A stretch of DNA of 64,000 nt, from the NCBI GenBank assembly GCA_016714465.1, contig JADKDT010000004.1, forward strand, positions 161,593 to 225,592, read 5' to 3'. The position numbers and the translations under genes are program-made. This stretch comes from Candidatus Brachythrix odensensis. Its GTDB lineage: Bacteria > Chloroflexota > Anaerolineae > J036 > Brachytrichaceae. Every line of letters begins with the position of its first letter. Positions within the stretch are counted from its first letter, which is position 1. Below, in pieces: positions 1 through 8,236 of the stretch. A model generated the notes under the pieces. The model had not been told where the DNA came from. It searched no databases and saw nothing but the letters and a program-made list of their open reading frames with translations.

Positions 1-126
1 GTTGGGGCCTTCTTGTTTGCGTTGTGCTGGCTCCCCCAGCTCCTGGGCGGGCTGGGCGGCGTATCGCGCCACGCCGGGCGCTGGCTCATGGCTGGCCTGC
101 TGGTTGCTTCGATTGCGGTGCAATAG
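1..126 (+). CDS. C-terminal end of a membrane protein (partial)
   Basis: Reading from base 1 in frame 1 gives 41 residues and a TAG stop at 124-126. The piece is strongly hydrophobic (begins VGAFLFALCWLP, ends LLVASIAVQ) and holds one to two membrane segments split by a short basic loop (SRHAGRW). The gene begins outside the window, so the family cannot be named. It converges on lrgB, with a long palindrome between them. Confidence 0.5.
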   Translation, partial: VGAFLFALCWLPQLLGGLGGVSRHAGRWLMAGLLVASIAVQ

Positions 127-150
127 CCCAGCGGAACCACAAACAACCCC

Positions 151-203
151 TTTTTCCGATGTGATATTCCCCGGCGGAGCCGGGGAATATCACATCGGAA
201 AAA
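151..203. repeat. Perfect palindrome, 25-bp arms, GGA loop
   Basis: Arms 151-175 and 179-203 are exactly complementary, with core CCCCGGC-GGA-GCCGGGG and five T/A pairs at the base. It lies between two convergent genes and could terminate transcription from both sides. It belongs to the window-wide palindrome family with shared core and private arms. Confidence 0.85.
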
Positions 204-224
204 GACTCTGTTGGGAATTCCTCG

Positions 225-944
225 TCACAGCCCAAAAAGCCCAGCCAGGAATGGCACGAGCACGGCGGTCAGCGCGCCGTTCAGGCCCATCGCCAGGCCG
301 GCAAACGCCCCGGTCTCCTCGCTCACCTGAAACGCGCGGGCGGTGCCGATGCCATGCGCGGCCACACCCAACGCAAACCCGCGCGCGGCTTCGTCCCGCA
401 CCCGCAGCGCGTCCAGCACGGCGGTGCCCGCCACCGCGCCCAGAATGCCCGTAAGAATCACCAGCACGGCCGTAAGAGAGGGCAAACCTCCCAACCCTTC
501 CGACACGCCCATGGCAATCGGCGTCGTTGCGCTCTTGGGCAGGATCGAAAGGATGGTCTGGCGCGATGCGCCCAACGCCCAACAAATGGCGCCGGCGGAC
601 ACGATCGCTGTGATCGATCCAGCCAGCAGCGAGACACTGACCGGCACGGCCAGCCGGCGAAGCTTGCCAAGCTGGGCATACAGCGGCACGGCCAATGCGA
701 CCGTGGCCGGGCCCAGCAGAAAGTGGGCGAATTGCGCGCCATCAAAATAGGTCTCGTAGCTCGTGCCGGTCAGCAACAGGATCGCGACGATGACCGCCAC
801 CGCGATCAGAACCGGATTCAGAATGGCCCGGGCGTGGGCACGCTGATGCAGCCAGTGCGCGGCGGCATATACCGCGACAGTGACCGTTAGCCAGAGGAGG
901 GGGGTCTGGGCCAGATAGACCCACAGCCGGGTAAGGGATCCCAT
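225..944 (-). CDS. lrgB: LrgB/CidB-family membrane protein
   Basis: This 239-residue protein has about seven hydrophobic segments and the LrgB family pattern: LPKSATTPIAMGVSEGLGG in the middle and GVAAHGIGTARAF followed by EETGAFAGLAMGLNG near the C-terminus. LrgB works with a small LrgA partner in the membrane. The pair is known from murein hydrolase/holin-like control and, in some organisms, from export of glycolate or pyruvate. The ATG at 942-944 lies only four bases after the repaired stop of lrgA, so the two are co-transcribed and probably coupled. Length is normal for the family and the reading frame is intact. The family call is sure; the transported molecule is not known from sequence. 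Confidence 0.9.
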   Translation of the reverse strand: MGSLTRLWVYLAQTPLLWLTVTVAVYAAAHWLHQRAHARAILNPVLIAVAVIVAILLLTGTSYETYFDGAQFAHFLLGPATVALAVPLYAQLGKLRRLAVPVSVSLLAGSITAIVSAGAICWALGASRQTILSILPKSATTPIAMGVSEGLGGLPSLTAVLVILTGILGAVAGTAVLDALRVRDEAARGFALGVAAHGIGTARAFQVSEETGAFAGLAMGLNGALTAVLVPFLAGLFGL

Positions 945-948
945 AGCG

Positions 949-1300
949 CTACCTACCTGTCAAGGCCTTCATCGACAGCGCCGTCACCGCCAGGGTCAGG
1001 ATAAGGCTGATCACCAGCGCGAGGGTCAGCGACATCCTCAGCCTGAAGCAACTGGAAATGGGCGATGATGCCGACCCCGGCCGGAACGAAGAGCAGCGCC
1101 AGATGTTGCAGCAGCTCATGCGACAAACGTTTGAGAGGCTCCGGTGCCTGGCCCCGAATGATGAGGGTCAGAAGCAGGAGCAGCATCCCGATCACGGGAC
1201 CGGGGATGGGTAAATTGAGCGCCCGGGCGACGACCTCACCCACCAGTTGATAGCCCAGGAGAAGCGCGAGTGACGCAAGCATACGCAAAGTATCCGCCAT
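949..1300 (-). CDS. lrgA: LrgA/CidA-family membrane protein, frameshifted near 1036-1039
   Basis: The N-terminal part reads as a typical CidA/LrgA protein: a first helix with LLLGYQLVGE, then LPIPGPVIGMLLLLL, then LALLFVPAGVGIIAHFQLL. After LLQAE the open frame turns into polar, unrelated sequence (DVADPRAG). Moving one base restores the expected last hydrophobic helix (SLTLALVISLILTLAVTALS) and ends at TAG 949-951, directly before lrgB. The repaired protein is about 116 residues, normal for the family. One extra base or two missing bases at GAGGATG (minus strand) would explain the shift. Either this is a sequence error or the gene is newly broken; tight spacing with intact lrgB favours error. 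Confidence 0.8.
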
Positions 1301-1651
1301 TCGTCGTGCGTCGTGCGTCGTGCGTCATTTTTCATCAGGCGCGGCTTGTGACAGAGGAAGGGTAACTACTCAGGTCAAGGCTGCGGGCCCCGTCGCCGAT
1401 GGCGCAAGCGGTGACTCTGTCGTGGCTGATAGCGTTGGAGTCATCGCGCGAACCCTACATGATTGTCATCCTGAGTGCGCCCAGCAGGTTTTCGCGGGGA
1501 CAAGCGTTGCGGGCGCACGAAGGGGCGCGCTCAGGATGACACGGGTGGGGGTGAGCGTTGCCTGTGGCCTGAGCAGTTACGAAAAAGGGAAGAAGGGAAG
1601 GAAGAAACAGGGTATGGCCAGGAAAGCGTATTGGATAATCGCATCCCCACG
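1301..1651. other. 351-base gap with repeats, no gene seen
   Basis: The stretch between divergent lrgA and the hydrolase gene begins with CGTGCGT-type short tandem repeats (about 1302-1326). It also contains an imperfect inverted repeat, GTCATCCTGAGTGCGCCC at 1465-1482 against 1522-1540, with one mismatch. A GATAAT box at 1634-1639 lies 12 bases before the hydrolase ATG and may be its -10. The open frames here have no start context or recognisable protein. Confidence 0.55.
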
Positions 1652-2495
1652 ATGCTTTCTACCTCGCTCCTCGCCTTCGCCGATGCCGCCATTGACACCT
1701 TCTGCGCCCCGCAGACGCGCGACACCGCCCCGCGCGATCTGGCCATCCTCGGCAGCGCAAGGATGCGCCACGTCGCGCATCGTCAGATCCTCGAAATCCC
1801 TGCGGACCCAACTCGGGAGCCCATCCTGTTGGCCGTGTACGAGTGGGGAGAGAAAGAGCTCCCCGCTGTCGCCCTCGTCCACGGGTGGGAGCTTCAGGCC
1901 GGCTGGATGGGCCATTTCGTCAATCCGCTCCTTCGGGCCGGCTACCGAGTCATCGCCATCGATCTGCCCGCCCACGGCGCTTCGGGTGGCTCGATGCTCA
2001 ATGTTCCGGACGGCGCGGCCGCGATCGCAGATGTCTGCTCAACCGGCGGCGATGTCACCACCGTTATCGGGCATTCCTTCGGGGGCCTCACAGCGCTGTG
2101 GCTGGCGGCGCATCTCCCGCCCGGCTCAGCCCTGACCCACGTGGTCACACTCGGCGCCGGATCAGGCGTGAGCTTTCTTCTGCGCAACCTGGTCGCCGCC
2201 CAAGGCTGGGATGCCGCCCACGAGCGCGCCTTTCGCGAGCGCTTCGCCGAACGGTTTGGCGGGCCGGTCGAACTCTACTCGGTGGCGCGCTTCGGACGCC
2301 ACATTCGGGTTCCGGTGCTGGTCGTCCGACAAACGCGACAACATGGTCGGATTTGAGGAATCCGACGCCATCCTCGCGCACGTTCCCACCGCGCGTCGTC
2401 TGGCGACCAGCGGGCTGGGGCATCGCGCGGTGACCCGTGACGCCGAGGTCATCGCGGCCGCCGTCCGCTTCATTCAGGCGCCCGAGACGGCATAA
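1652..2495 (+). CDS. Alpha/beta-hydrolase fold protein, frameshifted near 2326
   Basis: The protein shows the fold's marks in order: an HGWELQAGW segment after a beta strand (oxyanion region), the nucleophile elbow GHSFGG (Ser nucleophile), and, in the next frame, VVDKRDNMV carrying the acid and GLGHRAV carrying the catalytic His. Removing one C of CC at 2326-2327 joins the frames into about 280 residues, normal for a single-domain hydrolase. The ATG at 1652 is preferred over upstream starts because the earlier translation is repeat-derived and polar. Substrate cannot be told from the sequence; esterase, lipase-like or C-C hydrolase are all possible. The RNase gene begins 13 bases downstream. 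Confidence 0.75.
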
Positions 2496-2508
2496 TGCGG
2501 CCATTGCC

Positions 2509-3163
2509 ATGAACACCAAACCCTCATCGACGCCCAAATGGTTGTGGATTGCAGGTCTGGCAATCGCCGTCGTCCTGATCGCATGCGGTCTTGGCACGAT
2601 GGCGTTGCTGTCGGCCGCTCGCGATGCGGCAACGGCTGCCAGCGCGAATCTCGCCGCGCCGACAGATCAGCCCGCCCACCCCCGCCCGGCTGGAGGCAAG
2701 TGCCACAGCGCGCCCGACCGGCCCGATCCCAAGTCCGACCGCGCCGCGCTTCGAGCAGACGCCCACGCCGTCTCCAGCCGGCCCGGCCCGCACCGCGACG
2801 CCCGTTCGAACGCCCACCCCGGCGGCGCGCGCAACCGCAACCCGGGCGGCGAATCAATATCTCGTCCGGAACGTCAAGGTGTACGACCTGGACGGCCGAC
2901 TCGCCTATCAGGGTGATGTCGATCTCGGGCCGACCCTCGAGCGGATCGCGGCCGGCATCCGCGACCCGCACCCCAACGACGGGACGGTCTTTCAGAATCG
3001 CGAGCGCCGCCTGCCGTCGAAGAGCGACGGGCAGTATTACCGCGAATACGTTGTGCGCACCCCCGGCTTGCGCGAGGTCGGCCCGCAGCGCCTGATCACG
3101 GGCAAGGACGGCGAGGCCTACTACACGCCCGACCACTACGACACCTTCATTCGCATCAAATGA
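2509..3163 (+). CDS. Membrane-anchored guanyl-specific ribonuclease (barnase/RNase Sa family), frameshifted near 2665-2690
   Basis: An N-terminal helix (IAGLAIAVVLIACGLG) would anchor or export the protein. A Pro/Thr-rich linker (PTPSPAGPARTATPVRTPTP) follows, then a C-terminal nuclease domain from about 2860. That domain matches RNase Sa: DGTVFQNRE, YYREYVVRTPG with the general-base Glu, an Arg in QRLI, and YYTPDHYDTF with the catalytic His. By my alignment one of the two catalytic Arg positions (R65 of RNase Sa) is Val. The anchor and the nuclease lie in different frames that meet in a C-rich stretch. Its TGA overlaps the barstar ATG (ATGA), so toxin and inhibitor are coupled. It probably acts outside the cell on RNA, or as an interbacterial toxin. 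Confidence 0.75.
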
Positions 3164-3609
3164 GCCCCGCCCGCGCCCCCACCCTTCGCGCCGAAGCCGA
3201 CAAGCTGCTCAAGCTGTGCGCTGACCCGCGCACGCCGATGCAGGTTGCGGCCCGGCCCGATTTGTTCAGCAGCCCCGAATTGGCCGCCGCCTTCGCGCGG
3301 GCGGGCTGGTTCGCCCCGCGGGTCGATCGCGCCCCAGTCTTCAATAAGGCGACGCTGCTGCACGCCATCTACCAGAGCTGCGAGTTCCCGGCCTGGTTTG
3401 GCTTCAATTGGGACGCCCTGCGCGATAGCCTGAGCGACATGTCCTGGCGTCCGGCGAATGGATATGCGCTGCTCTACCGCAACCCCGGCCTGCTCCAAAC
3501 CCGCTCGCCCGACGACTACGCCACCTTCATCGACGTCGCTCAGGAGGCCTGCGAGATTTGGGCCGAGGCGAGCGGCGTGCCATTCCGGCTCATCCTGATG
3601 GCCTCTTGA
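3160..3609 (+). CDS. Barstar-family ribonuclease inhibitor
   Basis: This 149-residue protein carries the barstar signature in its second half: ATLLHAIYQSCEFPAWFG, then FNWDALRDSLSDMSW, where the acidic helix fills the RNase active site in barnase-barstar. The C-terminus ends in a short strand (FRLILMAS), like barstar's final beta strand. The first 60 residues are an extra helical region not found in Bacillus barstar. The start overlaps the stop of the RNase gene (ATGA), so a cytoplasmic inhibitor is made with the nuclease and would protect the producer before export. No signal peptide is seen, as expected for immunity. Family call is firm; binding to this particular RNase is inferred from linkage. 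Confidence 0.85.
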   Translation: MSPARAPTLRAEADKLLKLCADPRTPMQVAARPDLFSSPELAAAFARAGWFAPRVDRAPVFNKATLLHAIYQSCEFPAWFGFNWDALRDSLSDMSWRPANGYALLYRNPGLLQTRSPDDYATFIDVAQEACEIWAEASGVPFRLILMAS

Positions 3610-3614
3610 TCCAC

Positions 3615-3655
3615 AAACGACATCCCCCCCGGCTCCGCCGGGGGGGATGTCGTTT
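3615..3655. repeat. Perfect palindrome, 19-bp arms, TCC loop
   Basis: Arms 3615-3633 and 3637-3655 match exactly around core CCCGGC-TCC-GCCGGG. It lies between convergent barstar and Ca2+/H+ exchanger genes, a fair position for a bidirectional terminator, although no long T run follows. Confidence 0.8.
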
Positions 3656-3673
3656 CTGAGCAGGTGAACTGGC

Positions 3674-4747
3674 TCAATGAACGGCCGTCGCAAACGGCAC
3701 AAAGAAGAACGCAACGGCGATGATGATATAGAGGCCGACCAGCATCACGCCTTCCAGCCAGTTGGTCTCGCCATCGACCGACACGTGCGCGGCGATAAAA
3801 CAGGAGGCCATCAGCGCGATGAGCTCAAAGCTGGTGAACTCGAGGTCGAGCGTCCGCCCGAAAAGCAGGCTGATGAAGACGAGCAATGGCGCGACGAAGA
3901 GCGCGATCTGCAGCGACGAACCGACCGCGATACCCATGCTCAGATCCATCTTGTTCTTGGCCGCGACCTCGATGGCGACCACGTGCTCGGCGACATTGCC
4001 GATGATGGGCACCAGGATCACGCCGACAAAGAGCTCGCTGATCCCGATTTGGGTGACCATCGGCCCAACCGCGCTGACCAGGACTTCGCTCATTCCAGCG
4101 ATGAAGAGGGTGGACACGACCAGGATGATGATGGCAGCCCGCATCGACATGTGCGGCACATGCGCAGCTTCCCGGGTGACTGACTCGGCGTGCTTGGCTG
4201 TAAAACCAAAGATCAGGCTCAGCACGTAGAGCACGATGATGACGCCGGCCGTGATGACGCTGATGTTATCGATGTTGGCCCGCGCGGGTTCAATCGCAAT
4301 CGAGAACAAAGAGGGGACAACCAGGACCATCGCCGCCAGGATCAGGAGCGTGGCATTCAGACCGGCATCCTTGCGGCTGAACTGCTGGGTGCCGTGTTTG
4401 AGGCCGCCGACGATCAGGCTGGCCCCGGCTACCAGTAACAGGTTGCCAATGATGGAGCCGGTGATTGAGGCGCGAACCAGGTCATATAGCCCCTCGCGCA
4501 GGGCCAGGATGGTGATGATCAGCTCGGCCGCATTGCCCAGGGTGGCGTTGAGAAGCGCGCCGATGCGCGGGCCGGTGCGACCGGCCAGCTCCTCGGTCGC
4601 GTCCCCGAGCAGGCCGGAGAGCGGGACGACGGCCAATGCCGCCGCAAGGAAGATGATGACGGGGTTCCAGTGGCCAATCTCGGCGAAAATGGCGATCGGG
4701 ACAAAAAGCAAGAGCACATTGAGGGGTTTTGCAAAGATCTTGCGCAT
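3674..4747 (-). CDS. Ca2+/H+ exchanger, CaX family
   Basis: The protein has about eleven hydrophobic helices and the two acidic repeats that define cation/proton exchangers: GNAAELIITILALREG in the first half and GNVAEHVVAIEVAAKNKMD in the second, each with the Asn-Ala/Val-Glu core that binds the cation. It would move Ca2+ out of the cytoplasm against protons. The start is set at ATG 4745-4747 (MRKIFAKPLN), giving 357 residues, typical for bacterial CaX. The longer open frame upstream translates the tatA promoter region and is polar. The gene is divergent from tatA, with about 100 bases between them. Confidence 0.9.
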   Translation of the reverse strand: MRKIFAKPLNVLLLFVPIAIFAEIGHWNPVIIFLAAALAVVPLSGLLGDATEELAGRTGPRIGALLNATLGNAAELIITILALREGLYDLVRASITGSIIGNLLLVAGASLIVGGLKHGTQQFSRKDAGLNATLLILAAMVLVVPSLFSIAIEPARANIDNISVITAGVIIVLYVLSLIFGFTAKHAESVTREAAHVPHMSMRAAIIILVVSTLFIAGMSEVLVSAVGPMVTQIGISELFVGVILVPIIGNVAEHVVAIEVAAKNKMDLSMGIAVGSSLQIALFVAPLLVFISLLFGRTLDLEFTSFELIALMASCFIAAHVSVDGETNWLEGVMLVGLYIIIAVAFFFVPFATAVH

Positions 4748-4847
4748 AAGTTGGCGATTATACGGAAGTTCGGGATTTCGGCCAATCAGGTGGAAAGACC
4801 AAAGGCCCCGAAAGGATATAGGATAATGCCCGCGCAAAGGAGAACCC

Positions 4848-5036
4848 ATGCCAAATATCGGACCCGTTGAGATCATCATCGTTCTACTCATCGTCGTGCT
4901 TCTGTTCGGCGTCGGCCGGATTGGAAAAATCGGCGGCGAGCTCGGCAAGAGCATCCGCGAATTCCGCAAGGGAATTCAGGGGGACGAGGACAAGAACGCC
5001 AAACTCGAAGAAACCAAAAAGGAAGAAGCCAGGTAA
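4848..5036 (+). CDS. tatA: Sec-independent translocase subunit TatA
   Basis: A 62-residue protein with the TatA plan: a short N-terminal membrane helix (IGPVEIIIVLLIVVLLFG), the FG hinge, then an amphipathic helix (RIGKIGGELGKSIREFRKG) and a charged tail. TatA oligomers form the pore that exports folded proteins with twin-arginine signals. An AAAGGAG ribosome site sits just upstream of the ATG. No tatB or tatC is adjacent, so this is either a lone tatA/E or the rest of the system is elsewhere. Confidence 0.92.
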   Translation: MPNIGPVEIIIVLLIVVLLFGVGRIGKIGGELGKSIREFRKGIQGDEDKNAKLEETKKEEAR

Positions 5037-5070
5037 TGCCATCCTCCACCCGGAGTGGGCTTAGGGCTGC

Positions 5071-6208
5071 ATGCCATCGCTTTCACTAAGCTCTGTGCTC
5101 GGAACGGGCAGCGTCGGCGCGGTGTTGAATGTGCTCCGCGAGGTCGACGTGCGCCCGATCCGGGCCGCGGCCGAAAGGCCATTCGACCTGGTCTTCGCCA
5201 GCCGCGATCGCGCCATCACCGATCACCTGATCGGGTTGCTTTACCGCGGCCCGCGCGCCCACGAGCGCCCGCACGACCGCGTGACGCGCGCAATATCGCT
5301 GGGGGACCGCGACGCCGAAGCCACGGCCTTGCGCGCCTCGGCCGTCGTCATTGTCACGCGCGAGTCTGATCCGAATGCGGAAGAACTTGCTTTCGCCCAC
5401 CGGCTTCAGGCGGCAAAGATTCCCGTCTTGATCGCGTTTGCAGACGCCATTCCGGGCGCGATTCGACAACAGTGGCTGCCTGCCACCATCGCCGCGCTGC
5501 TGCCAACACCGGCACCCGGCGCTCCGCCTCCGACCGCCATCGACGACACCTTCGCCACCCGCAGCCTGATCAAAGGCCTGCGCGCGCTGCGTTTCACTGA
5601 TGAGCTGGCCCTGGCCCGCTTTCTGCCGGCCTTTCGCGATCCGGTCTGCCGCAGCCTCATCGAAGACACCGCGGCCGCAAATGCCGCCTACAGTCTGACG
5701 ACTGGCCTGGTCGAGATCAACCCCATTGCGACGATTCCGATGAACCTGGCCGACATGCTGGTGTTGACCAAAAACCAGGGCATCATGTCGTACAAGATCG
5801 CGTTGGCGATGGGAATGGAGGCCGATTTCAGGCAGATCATGCCGCAGATCGGCGGGGTCATCGGGGGTGGCTTTCTGTTCCGGCAGGTCGCGCGCGGGCT
5901 GGTCGGGCTTGTCCCCGGGCTGGGCATCATCCCCAAGGTGGCGGTTGCCTTCGCCGGCACGTATGCCGCGGGTGAGGCCGTTGTGCGCTGGTGCGCGACG
6001 GGCCAGGGAAGTGACGGCGGCCGTATCCCGCCAGCTTTACAGCGGCGCGCTCGAGCGCGGCCGCAAGGTCGCCGCTGAGTTGTTCAAGCGCCGCGAGCGG
6101 GTATCCCGGCCCGAAGCGCCGCCCGCCACTGAGCCTGAGCCGCGCCGCCGCCTGCGCCGCGCGTCATCAGAGACACCGCCGCCGGCCGAGCCCACGTCGA
6201 AAGTTTAG
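5071..6208 (+). CDS. DUF697-type membrane-associated protein, frameshifted near 6005
   Basis: The N-terminal half has a degenerate P-loop GTPase-like look (alternating strands such as VVIVTRE and IPVLIAFADA) without a clear Walker A. The C-terminal half carries a hydrophobic region (VEINPIATIPMNLADMLVL; MPQIGGVIGGGFLFRQ; GLVPGLGIIPKVAVAFAGTYAAGEAV) typical of DUF697 proteins. In the first frame translation ends in low-complexity sequence. Dropping one G of the GGG near 6006 continues into REVTAAVSRQLYSGALERG and a charged tail ending PTSKV, giving 378 residues. It follows tatA by 34 bases and may be co-transcribed. Function is unknown. Confidence 0.65.
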
Positions 6209-6224
6209 CCGCAGGTCCGAATCT

Positions 6225-6334
6225 GGTCCACAGATTGCGCCGATTCGCGCCGATGGCTGGAGAAGTCCATCTCTTCGGTGCCGCGCAATCTGGTTCCATT
6301 TTCCATCTGCGGGAATCTGCGTAATCTGTGGACC
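6225..6334. repeat. CGCAGATT-type inverted-repeat element (copy 1 of 5)
   Basis: GGTCCACAGATT at 6225-6236 is mirrored by AATCTGCGTAATCTGTGGACC at 6314-6334, with an unrelated middle. It is the most diverged of five elements (also at 43971, 52743, 55321 and 58776) that share ends like ATCCGCAGATTACGCAGATT. They look like non-autonomous repeats of the MITE/REP type. Confidence 0.65.
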
Positions 6335-6409
6335 CGATCCTGAGTCGCAATAGTTGCGCTTCGCCCGAAAATAGGCCAGAATGGCGCATCCCGGATTCCG
6401 GGAGCGCTC

Positions 6410-7735
6410 ATGATGGCCACTCTCGCCCCCACTGACCCCGCACGCCCGCGCCTGAGCCCGCTCCGGCAGGCGATGCTGTCGTTCTTCTGGCTCGGCACTA
6501 ACGCGCACTGGGCGGCGATTCTGATCACCACCCTGCCCAATCAGGCGCTCCGCATTGGAGGCGATGAGGTCAAGGGCCGGACCCTCAGCACCGTCCTGGC
6601 CGCAGGCGCGCTGGTGTCAATGCTCGTGGCGCCCCTTTTCGGCGCGCTGAGCGACCGCATCGTCACCCGCTGGGGGCGGCGCGTGCCGTGGGTGGTGCTC
6701 GGCACGCTGATGAACATCATCGGCTTGTTCGGGCTCGCCCACTTCCCGCGCGACAACGACATGAGCTCGCTCCCCCTCTATATCGGCGCGTTCATGTGGG
6801 TGGAGTTCTGGAACAACGTCGCGACCGCGCCGTTCTCAGCCCTCATTCCCGACATGGTCCCCAAGGAGCAACGCGGGAGCGCCTCGGGATGGCTCGGGCT
6901 GATGAACATGCTGGGCAACTTCGCCGGCGGGATCGCAGGGTTGATCTTCACCGTAAATGGCGTCACCGACATCACCGGGATCTACTACTTTCTGGCCGGG
7001 ATGATGTTTGTCAGCATGCTCGTCACCGTCATCTTCGTCAAGGAGCCAAAGGTCACAAAGGTGCCGCCGCCCTTGACCGCGGGCGCGTTGTTGCGCGGGC
7101 TGTATGACCCGCTGAAGAATCATGACTTCCGCTGGGTGTTCTTCACCCGCCTGCTGATGACGATGGGGACGTTCACAGTCGAGGAGTTTCTGCAGTACTT
7201 CTTCCGCGATGTGATCAAGGACTTCACCCTGTTCGGGGTGAAGGTCGCCGACAACGCCGAGAGCGCGACCTCGTTTTTCATCGTCGCCCTGCTCATCGGC
7301 GCGCTGGCCAGCTCGCTTGGCGCCGGATTGTTGTCCGATCGGGTCGGCCGTAAACGTATCGTGTATGCCTCGTCGATCCTGCAGGCGATCGTGCCAATCG
7401 TCCTGATTTTTCGGGCGAATATGAACATCGCCGTCATCCTGGGCGTTGTGTTCGGCCTGGGCTTCGGGGCCTACACGGCGGTCGACTGGGCGCTGGCCAG
7501 CGATACCCTGCCCTCGGACGAGAACTATGCCCGGGACATGGGCGTGTGGCATGTTGCCTTTACCCTGCCCCAGGTCATCGGCAACCCGATCGCGGGAAAT
7601 GTGCTGGATGGATTCCAACGGATTGGGGCAACCAGCGGCGCGCCCAACCTGGGCTACACCGCCATTTTCATCCTGGCGGTCTTCTATTTCGTGCTTGGCA
7701 CGGTCCTGGTCAAGAAGATTCGCTCAGTCCGATGA
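6410..7735 (+). CDS. Major facilitator superfamily transporter (SLC45/sugar-like)
   Basis: A 441-residue protein with twelve predicted helices. The loop after helix 2 reads GALSDRIVTRWGRRVPWVVLG, the MFS motif-A form seen in the glycoside and SLC45 sucrose-type carriers. A second copy, GLLSDRVGRKRIVYAS, begins the C-terminal half. VEFWNNVATAPFSALIPDMV in helix 4 to 5 also fits that branch. Substrate is likely a sugar or related solute, but the sequence does not say which. The start ATGATG has GGGAG a few bases upstream. A hairpin follows the stop at 7743-7789. No neighbour gives a pathway clue. Confidence 0.85.
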   Translation: MMATLAPTDPARPRLSPLRQAMLSFFWLGTNAHWAAILITTLPNQALRIGGDEVKGRTLSTVLAAGALVSMLVAPLFGALSDRIVTRWGRRVPWVVLGTLMNIIGLFGLAHFPRDNDMSSLPLYIGAFMWVEFWNNVATAPFSALIPDMVPKEQRGSASGWLGLMNMLGNFAGGIAGLIFTVNGVTDITGIYYFLAGMMFVSMLVTVIFVKEPKVTKVPPPLTAGALLRGLYDPLKNHDFRWVFFTRLLMTMGTFTVEEFLQYFFRDVIKDFTLFGVKVADNAESATSFFIVALLIGALASSLGAGLLSDRVGRKRIVYASSILQAIVPIVLIFRANMNIAVILGVVFGLGFGAYTAVDWALASDTLPSDENYARDMGVWHVAFTLPQVIGNPIAGNVLDGFQRIGATSGAPNLGYTAIFILAVFYFVLGTVLVKKIRSVR

Positions 7736-7742
7736 AGCATGT

Positions 7743-7789
7743 TCCGAGATCAATGTCCCTTGGCGTCGCCGGGGGACATTGATCTCGGA
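7743..7789. repeat. Palindrome, 17-bp outer arms with GGCGTCGCC core
   Basis: Arms 7743-7759 and 7773-7789 (TCCGAGATCAATGTCCC) are exact, with an inner GGC-GTC-GCC. It lies eight bases after the MFS stop and upstream of the small membrane protein's promoter, and probably acts as a terminator. Confidence 0.75.
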
Positions 7790-7818
7790 GTCATGCGGTG
7801 GCGCCCGCAGGAGTCGCG

Positions 7819-7848
7819 TATAATTTGAGTAGAACAAATGTTCTACTC
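7819..7848 (+). promoter_or_regulatory. -10 box with overlapping LexA-type operator
   Basis: TATAAT at 7819-7824 is followed by a perfect 10-bp inverted repeat, GAGTAGAACA-AA-TGTTCTACTC (7827-7848). Its centre, GAAC-AAAT-GTTC (7832-7843), fits the Gram-positive SOS box GAAC-RNRY-GTTC exactly. The operator would cover the transcription start, and the ATG lies two bases past it. No good -35 is visible. Control by LexA is inferred; another dimeric repressor could use the site. Confidence 0.6.
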
Positions 7849-7850
7849 AC

Positions 7851-8099
7851 ATGACGCGAAAACCAAACACCCCTCCCCGTCCCCGCCGCACCGGCCGACA
7901 GCAGCGCTCACGCGAGCGCATGGAACTGGCGGTAACGTCGGGCGGGCGCCGGCGCGTCATCGCTCAGTGGCCGGCGGGGCTCGGCCGCGTGCTCATCCTG
8001 GCCGTCGTGGTGATTGTCCTGGCGGTTGCAGTCGCCCCGGAACTGGCGGCCAAGGTCGGCGCGGCAATTGTGCTGCTGGCGAGGAATTTGGAGAAGTGA
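7851..8099 (+). CDS. Small single-pass membrane protein behind a LexA-type box
   Basis: An 82-residue protein with a very basic N-terminal half (repeated Arg/Pro, TGRQQRSRERME) and one membrane helix (VLILAVVVIVLAVAVAP), ending in a short tail, LLARNLEK. Charge distribution puts the N-terminus inside the cell. It has no recognised domain. The close LexA-like operator and the size recall SOS-induced membrane peptides that stop cell division (for example SidA in Caulobacter, YneA in Bacillus), but there is no sequence match to them. The transcript leader would be about 20 bases without a clear ribosome site. Whether it is expressed remains unproven. Confidence 0.6.
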   Translation: MTRKPNTPPRPRRTGRQQRSRERMELAVTSGGRRRVIAQWPAGLGRVLILAVVVIVLAVAVAPELAAKVGAAIVLLARNLEK

Positions 8100-8112
8100 T
8101 AGGGGCTGTTGA

Positions 8113-8187
8113 TCCTGAACCTGGGAGGTCGGCGCCTACAACTTGTGATCGGCACGGTTCTATGGCGCCGACCTCCCAGGTTCAGGA
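8113..8187. repeat. RAYT-associated hairpin, left copy
   Basis: TCCTGAACCTGGGAGGTCGG begins a 24-bp arm (8113-8136) that is perfectly mirrored at 8164-8187, with a 27-base loop. An almost identical element lies at 8918-8990 on the other side of the transposase gene, in the same orientation. The pair is the likely substrate of that enzyme. Confidence 0.85.
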
Positions 8188-8236
8188 ACTGTAGCGCCCG
8201 GCTCCGAATTGCAGCAACACGCACATCACAGGGCCG

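Noticed and set aside
2..454. Open frame of 150 codons at the left edge
   Set aside because: It crosses a palindrome and the end of lrgB and is Arg/Pro/Ser-rich. Frame 1 to base 126 is the more convincing gene end.
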